Shown: piece after piece, positions 8,932-16,248 of the stretch
Layout of the letters: each line of letters opens with the position of its first letter
How positions within the stretch are numbered: the first letter of the stretch is position 1
Source of the DNA: Acidobacteriota bacterium
GTDB taxonomy: Bacteria; Acidobacteriota; Terriglobia; Acidiferrales; UBA7541
Reading direction: 5' to 3'
Length of the DNA: 46,723 nt
Assembly: GCA_013286465.1 (NCBI GenBank)
Contig: JABDFR010000018.1
Coordinates: forward strand, 1 to 46,723
Translations under genes and position numbers: made by a program
The notes under the pieces: generated by a model
Seen by the model: the letters and a program-made list of their open reading frames with translations, nothing else
The model's database searches: none
What the model was told of the DNA's origin: nothing

Positions 8932-11400
8932 ATGAACACTCTCCTCGCCGACATCCGCTACGCCCTCCGCACCTTCCGCAAAACCCCAGGCTTCATAGCC
9001 GTAGTAGCCCTCTCCCTGGCAATCGGCATAGGCGCCTGCACCTCCCTATTCTCCATCGCCAATGCCCTACTCCTCCGCCCGCTACCCTACAAAGATGCCG
9101 ATCGCCTGGTAATCCTCTGGAATCGCTCCCCAGGCCTGAACATCACCCAAGACTGGTTCTCCACCGCCCAATATTTCGATATCAAAACCAGCCATCAAGG
9201 CCTCGAACAAGTAGCCCTAGCCATCGGTGGAAACGAAAATCTCACCGGCAACGGCAATCCCGAAAGAGTCGGCACCATCCACGTCTCATCCAACCTGCTC
9301 CCAATGCTGGGTGAGAAGGCCGCGATGGGCCGCATGTTCATTGCCGACGAAGATGTAAAAGGAACCGCGCCCACCGCGTTGCTCAGCTACGGAATGTGGA
9401 CCCGCCGCTACGGCAGCGATCCGCAAATCGTCGGCAAGTCCATTCAAGTAAACGGCATCTCGCGCGAAGTGGTAGGCGTGCTGCCCAAATCATTTTCTTT
9501 GCCGCGCGAGGTGATGCCGACACTCGACGGCGCAGAACAGGCCGACATTCTGCTGCCGTTACCCCTGGCTCCCGATGCGGCGCGCATCCGCGACCACGAG
9601 GATTACAACATTATTGGCAAATTGCGCCCAGGCGTGACGGCGGACGCAGCTCAGGCGGAAATGGACACCATCACCGCGCGCTTGCGCCACGATTATCCAG
9701 CAGTCTATCCACCGAATGGCGGCCTGACATTCGGCGTAGTCCCGCTGCTCGAGCAAGTCGTCGGCGATGCGCGCTACTCGCTTTTCGTCCTGCTCGGAGC
9801 GGTGGGCTTCGTGCTGCTGATCGCGTGCGCGAACGTGGCCAACTTGCAGCTTTCGCGCGCGGTCTCGCGCCAAAAAGAAATTGCAGTGCGTGCGGCGCTA
9901 GGCGCCAGCCGCAGCCGGATTCTGCGGCAATTGTTCACCGAGAGCGTCTTGCTCGCGCTCGGCGGCGGCGCACTGGGAATTTTGCTTTCGTTCGTCTGCG
10001 TCCATTGGGTGCACGTGCTCGGTCCGAAAAGCGTGCCGCGCCTCGCTACGATCGGCGTGGACGGCGAGGCGTTGCTGTTCACCGTAGCGCTCTGCGTATT
10101 TTCCGGAATTCTCTTCGGCCTGGCGGCGGCCTGGCGCGCCACGCAAATCGATCTGCACGGAACTCTGAAAGACGCCGGCCGCGGCTCGGCCGGCGCAGGC
10201 AGCGTCTGGGGACGCGGCAGGAATTTGCGCCGCATGCTGGTAATTTCCGAAATGGCGCTGTCGGTAGTTCTGCTGATCGGCGCAGGCCTGCTGATTCGCA
10301 GCTTCTCCCGTTTGCTGCACGTCTCTCCGGGATTCAATCCCGAAAATGTACTGACCGTCGAGCTGAGCATGAGCGGTCCGAAATATAAGGATGAGGCCGC
10401 CATTCTCGCCATCTACCACCAGCTTTGGGAGCGCCTCGAGGCGCTTCCAGGTGTCACGGCAGCCGGAGCAGTCACTTCTCTTCCGCTGAGCGAAATGTAT
10501 GCCTGGGGACCAATCGTAATCGAAGGCCGCACTCCTCCTCCCGGCGAACGATTCATCAATGCCGACCAGCGCATCGCCGGCGGCGATTATTTCCGAGCCA
10601 TGGAAATTCCGCTCCGCAGCGGACGATTTTTCAACGCCGACGACACCGAAGCGAAACCTCGCGTAGCCGTCATCGATGAATTCATGGCCCGCGAATACTG
10701 GCCGCACGAAGATCCGCTCGGCAAACGCATCCGCTTCGGCGGCCTCGACGACGACGGCAAATGGATCACCATCGTAGGCGTCGTGGGCCGCATCAAGCAG
10801 TACACGCTCGACACCGATTCGCGCATCGCCTTGTATTTGCCCCAAACGCAATATCCATCGCGCTCGATGAATGTAGTTTTGCGCGGCCAGAGCGATCCAG
10901 CCAACCTAACGTCCGCGGTGGCCAACGCCATCCACGGCCTCGACCCCGATTTGCCGCTCTACAACGTGCGCACCATGGAGCAGCGTCTCGCAGAATCGCT
11001 GGCCCGCCGCAAATTCTCGATGGCGTTGCTGACTGCCTTCGCCGGCCTCGCGTTGGCCCTCGCCACTATCGGCGTTTATGGCGTGATCGCATACCTGGTG
11101 AATCAGGGCACGCGCGAACTCGGAATTCGTATCGCGCTAGGCGCTTCGCAGCGAAACATTCTCGCGCTCGTGATGCGCCAGGGCATGTCACTAGCCCTGA
11201 CCGGCGTAGCAATCGGCGTAGCCGCCGCCCTAGCGCTAACCCGCCTAATGCAAAGCCTGCTCTTCGGCGTAAAAGCCACCGACGCCCTAACCTTCGCCTC
11301 AATTCCCGTACTGTTGACGGCCATCGCGCTACTCACCAGCCTAATCCCCGCCCGCCGCGCCTCCCGAATCGATCCAATGGTCTCCCTCCGCAGCGAGTAA
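8932..11400 (+). CDS. Duplicated MacB/FtsX-type permease (ADOP family)
   Basis: 822 residues, start ATG at 8932 (MNTLLADIRYALRTFRKTPG). The order is: a first membrane helix at about 20-44, a MacB-like periplasmic domain to about 260, an FtsX block of three helices at about 285-400 (with LQLSRAVSRQKEIAVRAALG), a fourth helix at about 430-455, a second periplasmic domain to about 690, and a second FtsX block to the C-terminus (with RELGIRIALGASQRNI). This duplicated layout and the MVSLRSE ending fit the acidobacterial duplicated orphan permease family (TIGR03434). MacB relatives work with an ABC ATPase in mechanotransmission or efflux. None is encoded here, as expected for this orphan family. 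It is a single-gene unit. Confidence 0.9.
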   Translation: MNTLLADIRYALRTFRKTPGFIAVVALSLAIGIGACTSLFSIANALLLRPLPYKDADRLVILWNRSPGLNITQDWFSTAQYFDIKTSHQGLEQVALAIGGNENLTGNGNPERVGTIHVSSNLLPMLGEKAAMGRMFIADEDVKGTAPTALLSYGMWTRRYGSDPQIVGKSIQVNGISREVVGVLPKSFSLPREVMPTLDGAEQADILLPLPLAPDAARIRDHEDYNIIGKLRPGVTADAAQAEMDTITARLRHDYPAVYPPNGGLTFGVVPLLEQVVGDARYSLFVLLGAVGFVLLIACANVANLQLSRAVSRQKEIAVRAALGASRSRILRQLFTESVLLALGGGALGILLSFVCVHWVHVLGPKSVPRLATIGVDGEALLFTVALCVFSGILFGLAAAWRATQIDLHGTLKDAGRGSAGAGSVWGRGRNLRRMLVISEMALSVVLLIGAGLLIRSFSRLLHVSPGFNPENVLTVELSMSGPKYKDEAAILAIYHQLWERLEALPGVTAAGAVTSLPLSEMYAWGPIVIEGRTPPPGERFINADQRIAGGDYFRAMEIPLRSGRFFNADDTEAKPRVAVIDEFMAREYWPHEDPLGKRIRFGGLDDDGKWITIVGVVGRIKQYTLDTDSRIALYLPQTQYPSRSMNVVLRGQSDPANLTSAVANAIHGLDPDLPLYNVRTMEQRLAESLARRKFSMALLTAFAGLALALATIGVYGVIAYLVNQGTRELGIRIALGASQRNILALVMRQGMSLALTGVAIGVAAALALTRLMQSLLFGVKATDALTFASIPVLLTAIALLTSLIPARRASRIDPMVSLRSE

Positions 11401-11421
11401 GCCGTTTCCCCGTAATCTTTA

Positions 11422-11508
11422 CTTTCGCGCCAGCGAAACCTCCAATCGTTCTTTCGCGCCAGCGAACCGTCCGAGCATTCTTTCGCGCCAGCGAAACCTC
11501 CGAACGTA
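11422..11508. repeat. 29-bp tandem repeat, three copies
   Basis: Three head-to-tail 29-bp units start at 11422, 11451 and 11480, each opening CTTTCGCGCCAGCGAA. Each contains an inverted repeat, TTCGC-GCCA-GCGAA. Copies differ at a few positions in the second half. It lies 21 bp after the permease stop. Confidence 0.85.
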
Positions 11509-11531
11509 GGGCCCGCGCTTCATGGCGGGCC
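11506..11531 (+). repeat. Single 26-bp end related to the 159-bp element
   Basis: Opens GTAGGGCCCGCGCTTCATG and ends GCGGGCC. It matches 24 of 26 bases of the ends at 4287 and 4420. One of the two differences turns a mismatch in its own stem into a G-C pair (GGCCCGC with GCGGGCC). Confidence 0.65.
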
Positions 11532-11946
11532 AGGCTGGATGCCCATCCAAGGCAAATGCGAGCCGTACCCACCTAAACATTTAGAAGATGGTTCCATTAC
11601 AAATAACTATTGAATAACTAGACAGCCCGTGCTAATCTACCCTCGGCTCCCTCCGCGAGCCGTAGCAAATTAAACGCAGGAGGACCGTGCGCGTCCTGAA
11701 CCCAAACAAAAGCCATGTCCCCCACCCCATTCCACTCCGAAGAAAGAAACCAGACGAAAACCCATCCCCACAAACAAGCCAATCCTAATTGCGAAACCAA
11801 ATTATTAGAAACCGCGATAATCCAAAGAAAACACGAAAATCCACCCCTCGATTTTGTAGCGATTAAAAGGAGGCCCAATCGTTTATTTTCATAAACATAC
11901 GGGCCGATTTTAATCTCACCATGTAGCGATTAAAATCGCGGTCGCT

Positions 11947-11970
11947 GTAGCACAGCCACTCCTGGCTGTG
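11947..11970 (+). repeat. GTAR hairpin repeat, copy a
   Basis: GTAG followed by a perfect hairpin, CACAGCCA-CTCC-TGGCTGTG. It lies about 75 bp before the peptidase start. It shares the GTAGCRCAG and CACTCCTG core with the copy at 25767-25790. Confidence 0.6.
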
Positions 11971-12043
11971 TCGGGTTTAGCGAGACTGCAGCAAAACCGA
12001 ATTAGACGACGTTGCGACGAAACGAGGACAGAACATCAATCGC

Positions 12044-13681
12044 GTGAAACTAATCTCCCCATTTACGAAAGCCGCCAGTTCGTTCGGAGCAATTCTTCTC
12101 GCAGCCGTTGGAATGTGCCACGCGGCAGGGGCCGAAAGGCGCGAGAGCTTAAAGACCCCTCCCTTGCAAGGGCTTACGGCAAATACGATCGTGAAGGTTG
12201 ACAGCTTGGCCGTGCATTCGGAGGCGCGCCGGGATAGCGATGTGGTCCAGACTTTGAAAAAAGGCGACGCGCTCATCACTGGGCTTGAACTGAAAATCGG
12301 GGCTGAGAAATGGTGCAGCGTCAGCTTCCCGGGCCAGAGCAAACTCGGATTCGTGGAGTGCGATGGGCTCGAACGGACCGACAAGCGCTCAGGCGATCTG
12401 GCGTTGCCTGCGGAGGCACCGCCTTCCAGTGGGGGTATCTCGGTGCTAGGAGGGGCCGTCGTGGCTGGGGCCATTCCGCTGCCTCGGGCACATTCGAATG
12501 AGTCCTCCGGGGAATGGTCAAGAGTGCAGGCTGCGGTGGTGCACGACGGCATTCTCGACGGGACCAAGATTGCGGAATATGAAACGGCAGCGGCGGGAGG
12601 CGGACCTGCGGCGATGAATCGCGCGGTGCTCGCGCATGAAGCGGCGGCAGTTTTCGAACTGCAGCATCGCGATTCGGAGCGCGCGATTGAGCAATTCCAG
12701 GCTGCTCTGCCATTCGCGGCGAAAAATCCGTATTATTTGTTTACCACGCTGATAGAAATCGCTTATGTACACCTGGTGCGCAGCGAGTATTCGGCGGCGC
12801 TGGACGTTTTGGGGCAGGCGCGGCAAGTGAAGCCGGGGACGGCGGCCGTCGCGCAACTTTCGGGATGGGCGTACTCGGGGATGAACCGGCTGGACGACGC
12901 GATTCGCGAATGGGAGGCGGCGCAGAGGATTTCGCCCGACGCGCACATCGCCGGCTTGCTGGAGGCCGCGCGGCGGGATAAGAGCATCGAGGCTGACGCG
13001 CGGGCGAGCGAATCGAGCCACTTTGTTCTGCACTATCAGGGGAGCGCGACGCCGCAGCTGGCCAACGACATTCTTCGCACGCTCGAGGAGCATTACCGGG
13101 AATTGCAATCCGATTTGCATTTCACGCCGCCGGAATCGATCGGAGTGATCCTTTATACGCAGCAGAGTTTTCGCGATGTCACGCACGCCGCGGACTGGAT
13201 GGGAGCGCTGAATGATGGGCGGATTCGCGCCCCGGTGCAGGGATTGGATTCGGTTACGGATTCACTTTCGCGCATGTTGAAGCATGAGCTCACGCACAGT
13301 TTTGTGCGGCAGATGACCGTGGGGAGATGCCCGACTTGGTTGCAGGAAGGATTGGCGCAGTGGATGGAGGGGCGTCGGAGCGCGGCGAATGCAGCGTCGC
13401 TGGTGGCGGCTTACGATCGCGGGGTGATGCCTTCGTTGAAGCAGCTCGAAGGATCCTGGACTGGATTTTCTGGGCCGGCGGCGGCGGTGGCTTATGCTTG
13501 GGCGTTGGCGGCCGTGGAGTCGGTGATGGCGCGATCGGGGCAATCGACGGTCAATCGTTTGCTGGGAGATTTGGGCAGCGCATCTTCGACCGAGGAAGCT
13601 TTGCGGGAGGCGCTGCAAATGGGTTATACGGATTTTGACCGGCAGACGGCGGAATATCTTCGCGAGACTTATTCGCATTAA
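12044..13681 (+). CDS. Exported peptidase MA-like metallopeptidase with SH3-like and TPR regions
   Basis: 545 residues from GTG at 12044. A signal peptide (hydrophobic SSFGAILLAAVGMCHAAGA) is followed by an SH3-like segment at about 48-110 (VKVDSLAVHSEARRDSDVV). TPR-type helices follow at about 190-310 (AAVFELQHRDSERAIEQFQ; GWAYSGMNRLDDAIREWEAA). The gluzincin-type catalytic domain (about 325-545) has HELTH at 414-418 and a downstream Glu435 in LQEGLAQWMEG. That is the HExxH...E zinc site of the peptidase MA family (PF13485 type). It probably acts in the periplasm or outside the cell on proteins or peptides; no substrate is evident. The small membrane protein gene follows at once. Confidence 0.82.
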   Translation: MKLISPFTKAASSFGAILLAAVGMCHAAGAERRESLKTPPLQGLTANTIVKVDSLAVHSEARRDSDVVQTLKKGDALITGLELKIGAEKWCSVSFPGQSKLGFVECDGLERTDKRSGDLALPAEAPPSSGGISVLGGAVVAGAIPLPRAHSNESSGEWSRVQAAVVHDGILDGTKIAEYETAAAGGGPAAMNRAVLAHEAAAVFELQHRDSERAIEQFQAALPFAAKNPYYLFTTLIEIAYVHLVRSEYSAALDVLGQARQVKPGTAAVAQLSGWAYSGMNRLDDAIREWEAAQRISPDAHIAGLLEAARRDKSIEADARASESSHFVLHYQGSATPQLANDILRTLEEHYRELQSDLHFTPPESIGVILYTQQSFRDVTHAADWMGALNDGRIRAPVQGLDSVTDSLSRMLKHELTHSFVRQMTVGRCPTWLQEGLAQWMEGRRSAANAASLVAAYDRGVMPSLKQLEGSWTGFSGPAAAVAYAWALAAVESVMARSGQSTVNRLLGDLGSASSTEEALREALQMGYTDFDRQTAEYLRETYSH

Positions 13682-13692
13682 TTGGGAGAAAG

Positions 13693-13941
13693 CTGGCCGC
13701 GGCGGAGGAAAAAACGAAATACATTCATTACTTCTATGCTCTAGCTTGCGTTTTCGTTGGCGGAGGCTTGACTTGGGTCGGCTACAAGATCAAGGCGCCT
13801 TATGAGCGTCCGCCGGGCGCAACTGGTTTCGCCGGGCCGATCTTTAGCCGGCATTTGCTGATTGAAGGGGCGGCTAACTTGCTGGTGGTTGTCGGCCTCA
13901 TTATTGCGGTCGTGTTTTCTTTGATCTTTTTTCTTACTTGA
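13693..13941 (+). CDS. Small two-helix membrane protein with no ATG/GTG/TTG start
   Basis: An open frame ending in TGA at 13939-13941 encodes about 82 residues with clear protein character. EEKTKYIHYFYALACVFVGG starts the first membrane helix. A loop YKIKAPYERPPGATGF follows, and then a second helix, NLLVVVGLIIAVVFSLIFF. Between the previous in-frame stop (13636-13638) and the first helix there is no ATG, GTG or TTG. CTG at 13693 follows a GGGAGAAAG ribosome-site-like stretch and is my provisional start; ATT at 13681 is another option. It begins 12 bp after the peptidase stop in another frame, so coupling or re-initiation is possible. Family not recognised. A sequencing error or frameshift upstream is the alternative explanation. 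Confidence 0.5.
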   Translation: MAAAEEKTKYIHYFYALACVFVGGGLTWVGYKIKAPYERPPGATGFAGPIFSRHLLIEGAANLLVVVGLIIAVVFSLIFFLT

Positions 13942-13977
13942 ACGCAAATGTGCTTCGGTGATGGCCCCGCGTACGAT

Positions 13978-14003
13978 GATGCTGGGCTGAAGCCCACCGC
14001 TAC
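13978..14003 (-). repeat. GTAR hairpin repeat, copy g
   Basis: On the minus strand it opens GTAGCGGTGGGCTTCAGCCC and ends AGCATC. The stem TGGGCT pairs with AGCCCA. It sits just past the stop of the exported protein gene (stop at 14009). Confidence 0.55.
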
Positions 14004-14008
14004 GAGGA

Positions 14009-14833
14009 CTATTTTTGATCGGGTTTTTTGGTTACTTGGCAGGCGGAGAAGGCGATTTCTATGGCGAACGGACTTGGGCCGTAGGTGCCGCTTACGTTTA
14101 GATTTTGGACTAACGTCAGGCCTTCTACCTCTTTGTAATCTACCAGGACTTTTAGCTTGGTGGCTTCGGCGGGATTTTTGGTTTGATAGTCGGAGGTGTA
14201 GCTGCTGAGGATGAAGCCTTTTGGGGACTTTGTGAATTGCGGGACTATGGTGCTGGTGAAATCAGCGGTGGTTACTTTTAGTTCGGTGATGGCGTAGTCG
14301 TGGTCCATTGTTGTTGCGACGGAGGCGTCCCCTTCCTTGTAGCTGACGCGATATTTCTCGCCGGGGATGGACTCTAGATTGTATTCGCTGCCGGCTTCCG
14401 GGAACGGATGATTGAGCATGAAGAGCGACCAAGTTTCGAAGAAGCCGGTGGTTAGTTGCTCCATGCCGGAATAGATTTGTTGCAGGGCGGCTACCATTTG
14501 TTGATTTTGGCCGGAGAGGTCGTTGTGGGTTACCGTCATTTTGCCGTCTTCGCCTAGGGTGCCGATGAAGTGGAGTTGATTTAAGACCTTGATAGCGGTG
14601 TCGGCTCCGGCGGGGTCTTGGGCTTTTTCTTCTTTTAGTACGGCGTCCCAGTTCGGGGATAGGGTGCATTGGAACGTACCTAGGCCGAGAGTGCGGAGGT
14701 TGTAGTAGGACTGAGTGGCTTGGGTTAGGACAAGTTGCTTGCTCGGGATTTCTTTGGATTGCTGCGGGCTTGGATGAATGACGGTGCAAAGGAATAGATA
14801 GGCGGTGAGGATTGCCATGAGCGGCCTTCGCAT
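14009..14833 (-). CDS. Exported protein of unknown function
   Basis: 274 residues from the ATG at 14833 (MRRPLMAILTAYLFLCTVIH), chosen over a 50-codon upstream extension because it starts a signal peptide and follows GGAG at a 9-bp spacing. The mature part has helical stretches (LVLTQATQSYYNLRTLGL; MVAALQQIYSGMEQL) and then beta-rich segments (YRVSYKEGDASVATTMDHDY; TKLKVLVDYKEVEGLTLVQN). A fold of about 240 residues binding a hydrophobic ligand, or an outer-membrane-facing beta-protein, would fit, but no family is recognised. The gene stands alone between the small membrane protein (convergent) and the divergent SelA-like gene. Confidence 0.7.
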   Translation of the reverse strand: MRRPLMAILTAYLFLCTVIHPSPQQSKEIPSKQLVLTQATQSYYNLRTLGLGTFQCTLSPNWDAVLKEEKAQDPAGADTAIKVLNQLHFIGTLGEDGKMTVTHNDLSGQNQQMVAALQQIYSGMEQLTTGFFETWSLFMLNHPFPEAGSEYNLESIPGEKYRVSYKEGDASVATTMDHDYAITELKVTTADFTSTIVPQFTKSPKGFILSSYTSDYQTKNPAEATKLKVLVDYKEVEGLTLVQNLNVSGTYGPSPFAIEIAFSACQVTKKPDQK

Positions 14834-15033
14834 TTGGTTTTTCTCCGTTGCGGATTCGGGCTCGTCATCTTGGCATAGCGCGGCGGCGGGTGGCAAAGCA
14901 ATGATGACGGTGAGTTTCGTCGGTGTTGCGCGAATTATGACGAACTTGGGTGCCGAGAATGCGTGGGAACTGGGGCCGAACACCCACGGCCAAAACGGGC
15001 GGGAGAGTGCCCCCGCGCCCCTGCTGAGGCTGC

Positions 15034-16248
15034 ATGGTTGACCGGCGATCGTTTCTTAAACTTTCCGGGATTTTGTCGGGATGGCCCTTGCGTTTGCGAG
15101 CTGGGCTCGTGCTTCCCTCCCCTGCGCATTCTATTTATGAGGAATTGGGGGTGCGGCCGTTTATCAATGCGGCTGGGGCTTACTCGATTTTTGGCGGGGC
15201 TTTGATGCGCGAGGAAGTTTTGGAGGGGATGCAGGAGGTTTCGCGGCGGTCGGTTTCGATTGTGGAGTTGCAGGAGGCGGTGGGTCGGAAAATTGCGGCG
15301 ATGCTTGGTTGCGAGGCGGCGCTGGTTACGGCTGGGTGTGCTTCTTCTGTGCTTTTGGCTGCCGCGGCTTGTTTGGCCGGGACCGATCCGGAACGGGTGC
15401 GGCGGTTGCCTGAGATTATTGGCTTGAAGAATGAAGTGATTATGCAGCGGGCGCATCGGTTTGAGTATGACCATGCGATTCGGAATGCTGGGGCGCGGAT
15501 TGTGGAGATCGAGACGGTGGAGGAATTGAAGGCGGCGGTTTCTGAGCGGACGGCCATGCTTTTCTTCCTGAATTCGGCGGATTCTAAGGGGAAAATTCGG
15601 CGCGAGGAATTTGCTCGCTTGGCTAATGGATTGAAGATTCCGGTTTTGATTGATGCGGCTGCGGATTTGCCGCCGGTGGAGAATTTGCGGGTTTTGACTC
15701 GCATGGGTTACGACCTTGTGGGATTTAGCGGGGGGAAGAGTTTGCGGGGGCCGCAGTGTTCGGGGCTTTTGCTGGGGCGGCGGGATTTGATCGCGGCGGC
15801 GTTTGCTAATGACTCACCGAAGTCGGATAGCGTCGGGCGGGTTTCCAAAGTTGGGAAAGAGGAGATCATCGGATTGTATCGGGCGCTGCAGCTTTTTTTG
15901 GCTGCGGATCATGAGGCGGAGTGGAAGGAATGGGAGCGGCGGGTGGCGGTGATTGTTGGGGAGTTGGCGGCTGTGAGTGGAGTGCGGGCTTCTTTGGTGG
16001 TCGGCGAGGTGCCGCACAATCGGCCGCAGGTTCGGGTGGAATGGGATCGCGAGAAGATTGGGGTTTCGCCGAAGGAGATTGTGGTGGCGTTGCGGGCTGG
16101 GGAGCCGCGGATTGAATTGCCCTACGGCAGCGAAGATTCTTCGTCGGGATTGGATGTCGCGGTTTGGATGTTGCGTGCGGACGAGGATGCAATTGTGGGG
16201 CGGAGTTTGGCGGAGGCGTTCCGCGGGACTGTTGGCGGGCGCGGTTAG
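15034..16248 (+). CDS. SelA-like PLP enzyme with a twin-arginine-type N-terminus
   Basis: 404 residues, ATG at 15034 after GAGG. Residues 1-30 (VDRRSFLKLSG, then a short hydrophobic stretch) look like a short Tat signal. The rest is a fold-type-I PLP enzyme of the SelA-related group. GVRPFINAAGAYSIFGGALM opens the domain, VTAGCASSVLLAAAACLAG binds phosphate, Asp207 is in VLIDAAAD, and the Schiff-base lysine is Lys235 in GFSGGKSLRGPQCSGLLLG. The family includes selenocysteine synthase and D-glucosaminate-6-phosphate ammonia-lyase. No tRNA(Sec) or selD is nearby, so an ammonia-lyase or racemase-like role on an amino or amino-sugar acid is likelier. It is a paralogue of the gene at 22885. Its stop overlaps the stop of the convergent permease gene. 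Confidence 0.82.
   Translation: MVDRRSFLKLSGILSGWPLRLRAGLVLPSPAHSIYEELGVRPFINAAGAYSIFGGALMREEVLEGMQEVSRRSVSIVELQEAVGRKIAAMLGCEAALVTAGCASSVLLAAAACLAGTDPERVRRLPEIIGLKNEVIMQRAHRFEYDHAIRNAGARIVEIETVEELKAAVSERTAMLFFLNSADSKGKIRREEFARLANGLKIPVLIDAAADLPPVENLRVLTRMGYDLVGFSGGKSLRGPQCSGLLLGRRDLIAAAFANDSPKSDSVGRVSKVGKEEIIGLYRALQLFLAADHEAEWKEWERRVAVIVGELAAVSGVRASLVVGEVPHNRPQVRVEWDREKIGVSPKEIVVALRAGEPRIELPYGSEDSSSGLDVAVWMLRADEDAIVGRSLAEAFRGTVGGRG

Larger units (their letters stand above)
11401..12043. other. 643-bp gene-free region with repeats and composition switch
   Basis: No credible gene. In order it holds: three 29-bp tandem repeats (11422-11508); a single 26-bp repeat end (11506-11531); an A/C-rich, G-poor stretch (about 11580-11880); TGTAGCGATTAAAA twice (11855-11868 and 11922-11935); an 11-bp inverted repeat CGATTTTAATC / GATTAAAATCG (11905-11915 and 11928-11938); and a hairpin (11947-11970). 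The plus strand is C-rich to the left and becomes G-rich to the right of about 11.9 kb. Confidence 0.6.

Noticed and set aside
11422..11508. Possible CRISPR array
   Set aside because: The 29-bp units are directly adjacent with no spacers, only three exist, and no cas gene is present.
11618..11878. 86-codon frame on the minus strand in the gap after the permease gene
   Set aside because: Composition reflects the A/C-rich strand, there is no ribosome site or recognisable fold, and it ends in repeat-derived sequence.
11560..12040. Replication origin at the composition switch
   Set aside because: No dnaA, dnaN, gyrB or parAB genes and no clear TTATCCACA boxes; reported only as a composition observation.
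14834..14983. 50-codon upstream extension of the exported protein at 14009
   Set aside because: The ATG at 14833 has a ribosome site and begins the signal peptide.
15034..16248. True selenocysteine synthase
   Set aside because: No selB, selC or selD nearby, a Tat-like start, and the sequence fits the broader SelA-related enzyme group instead.
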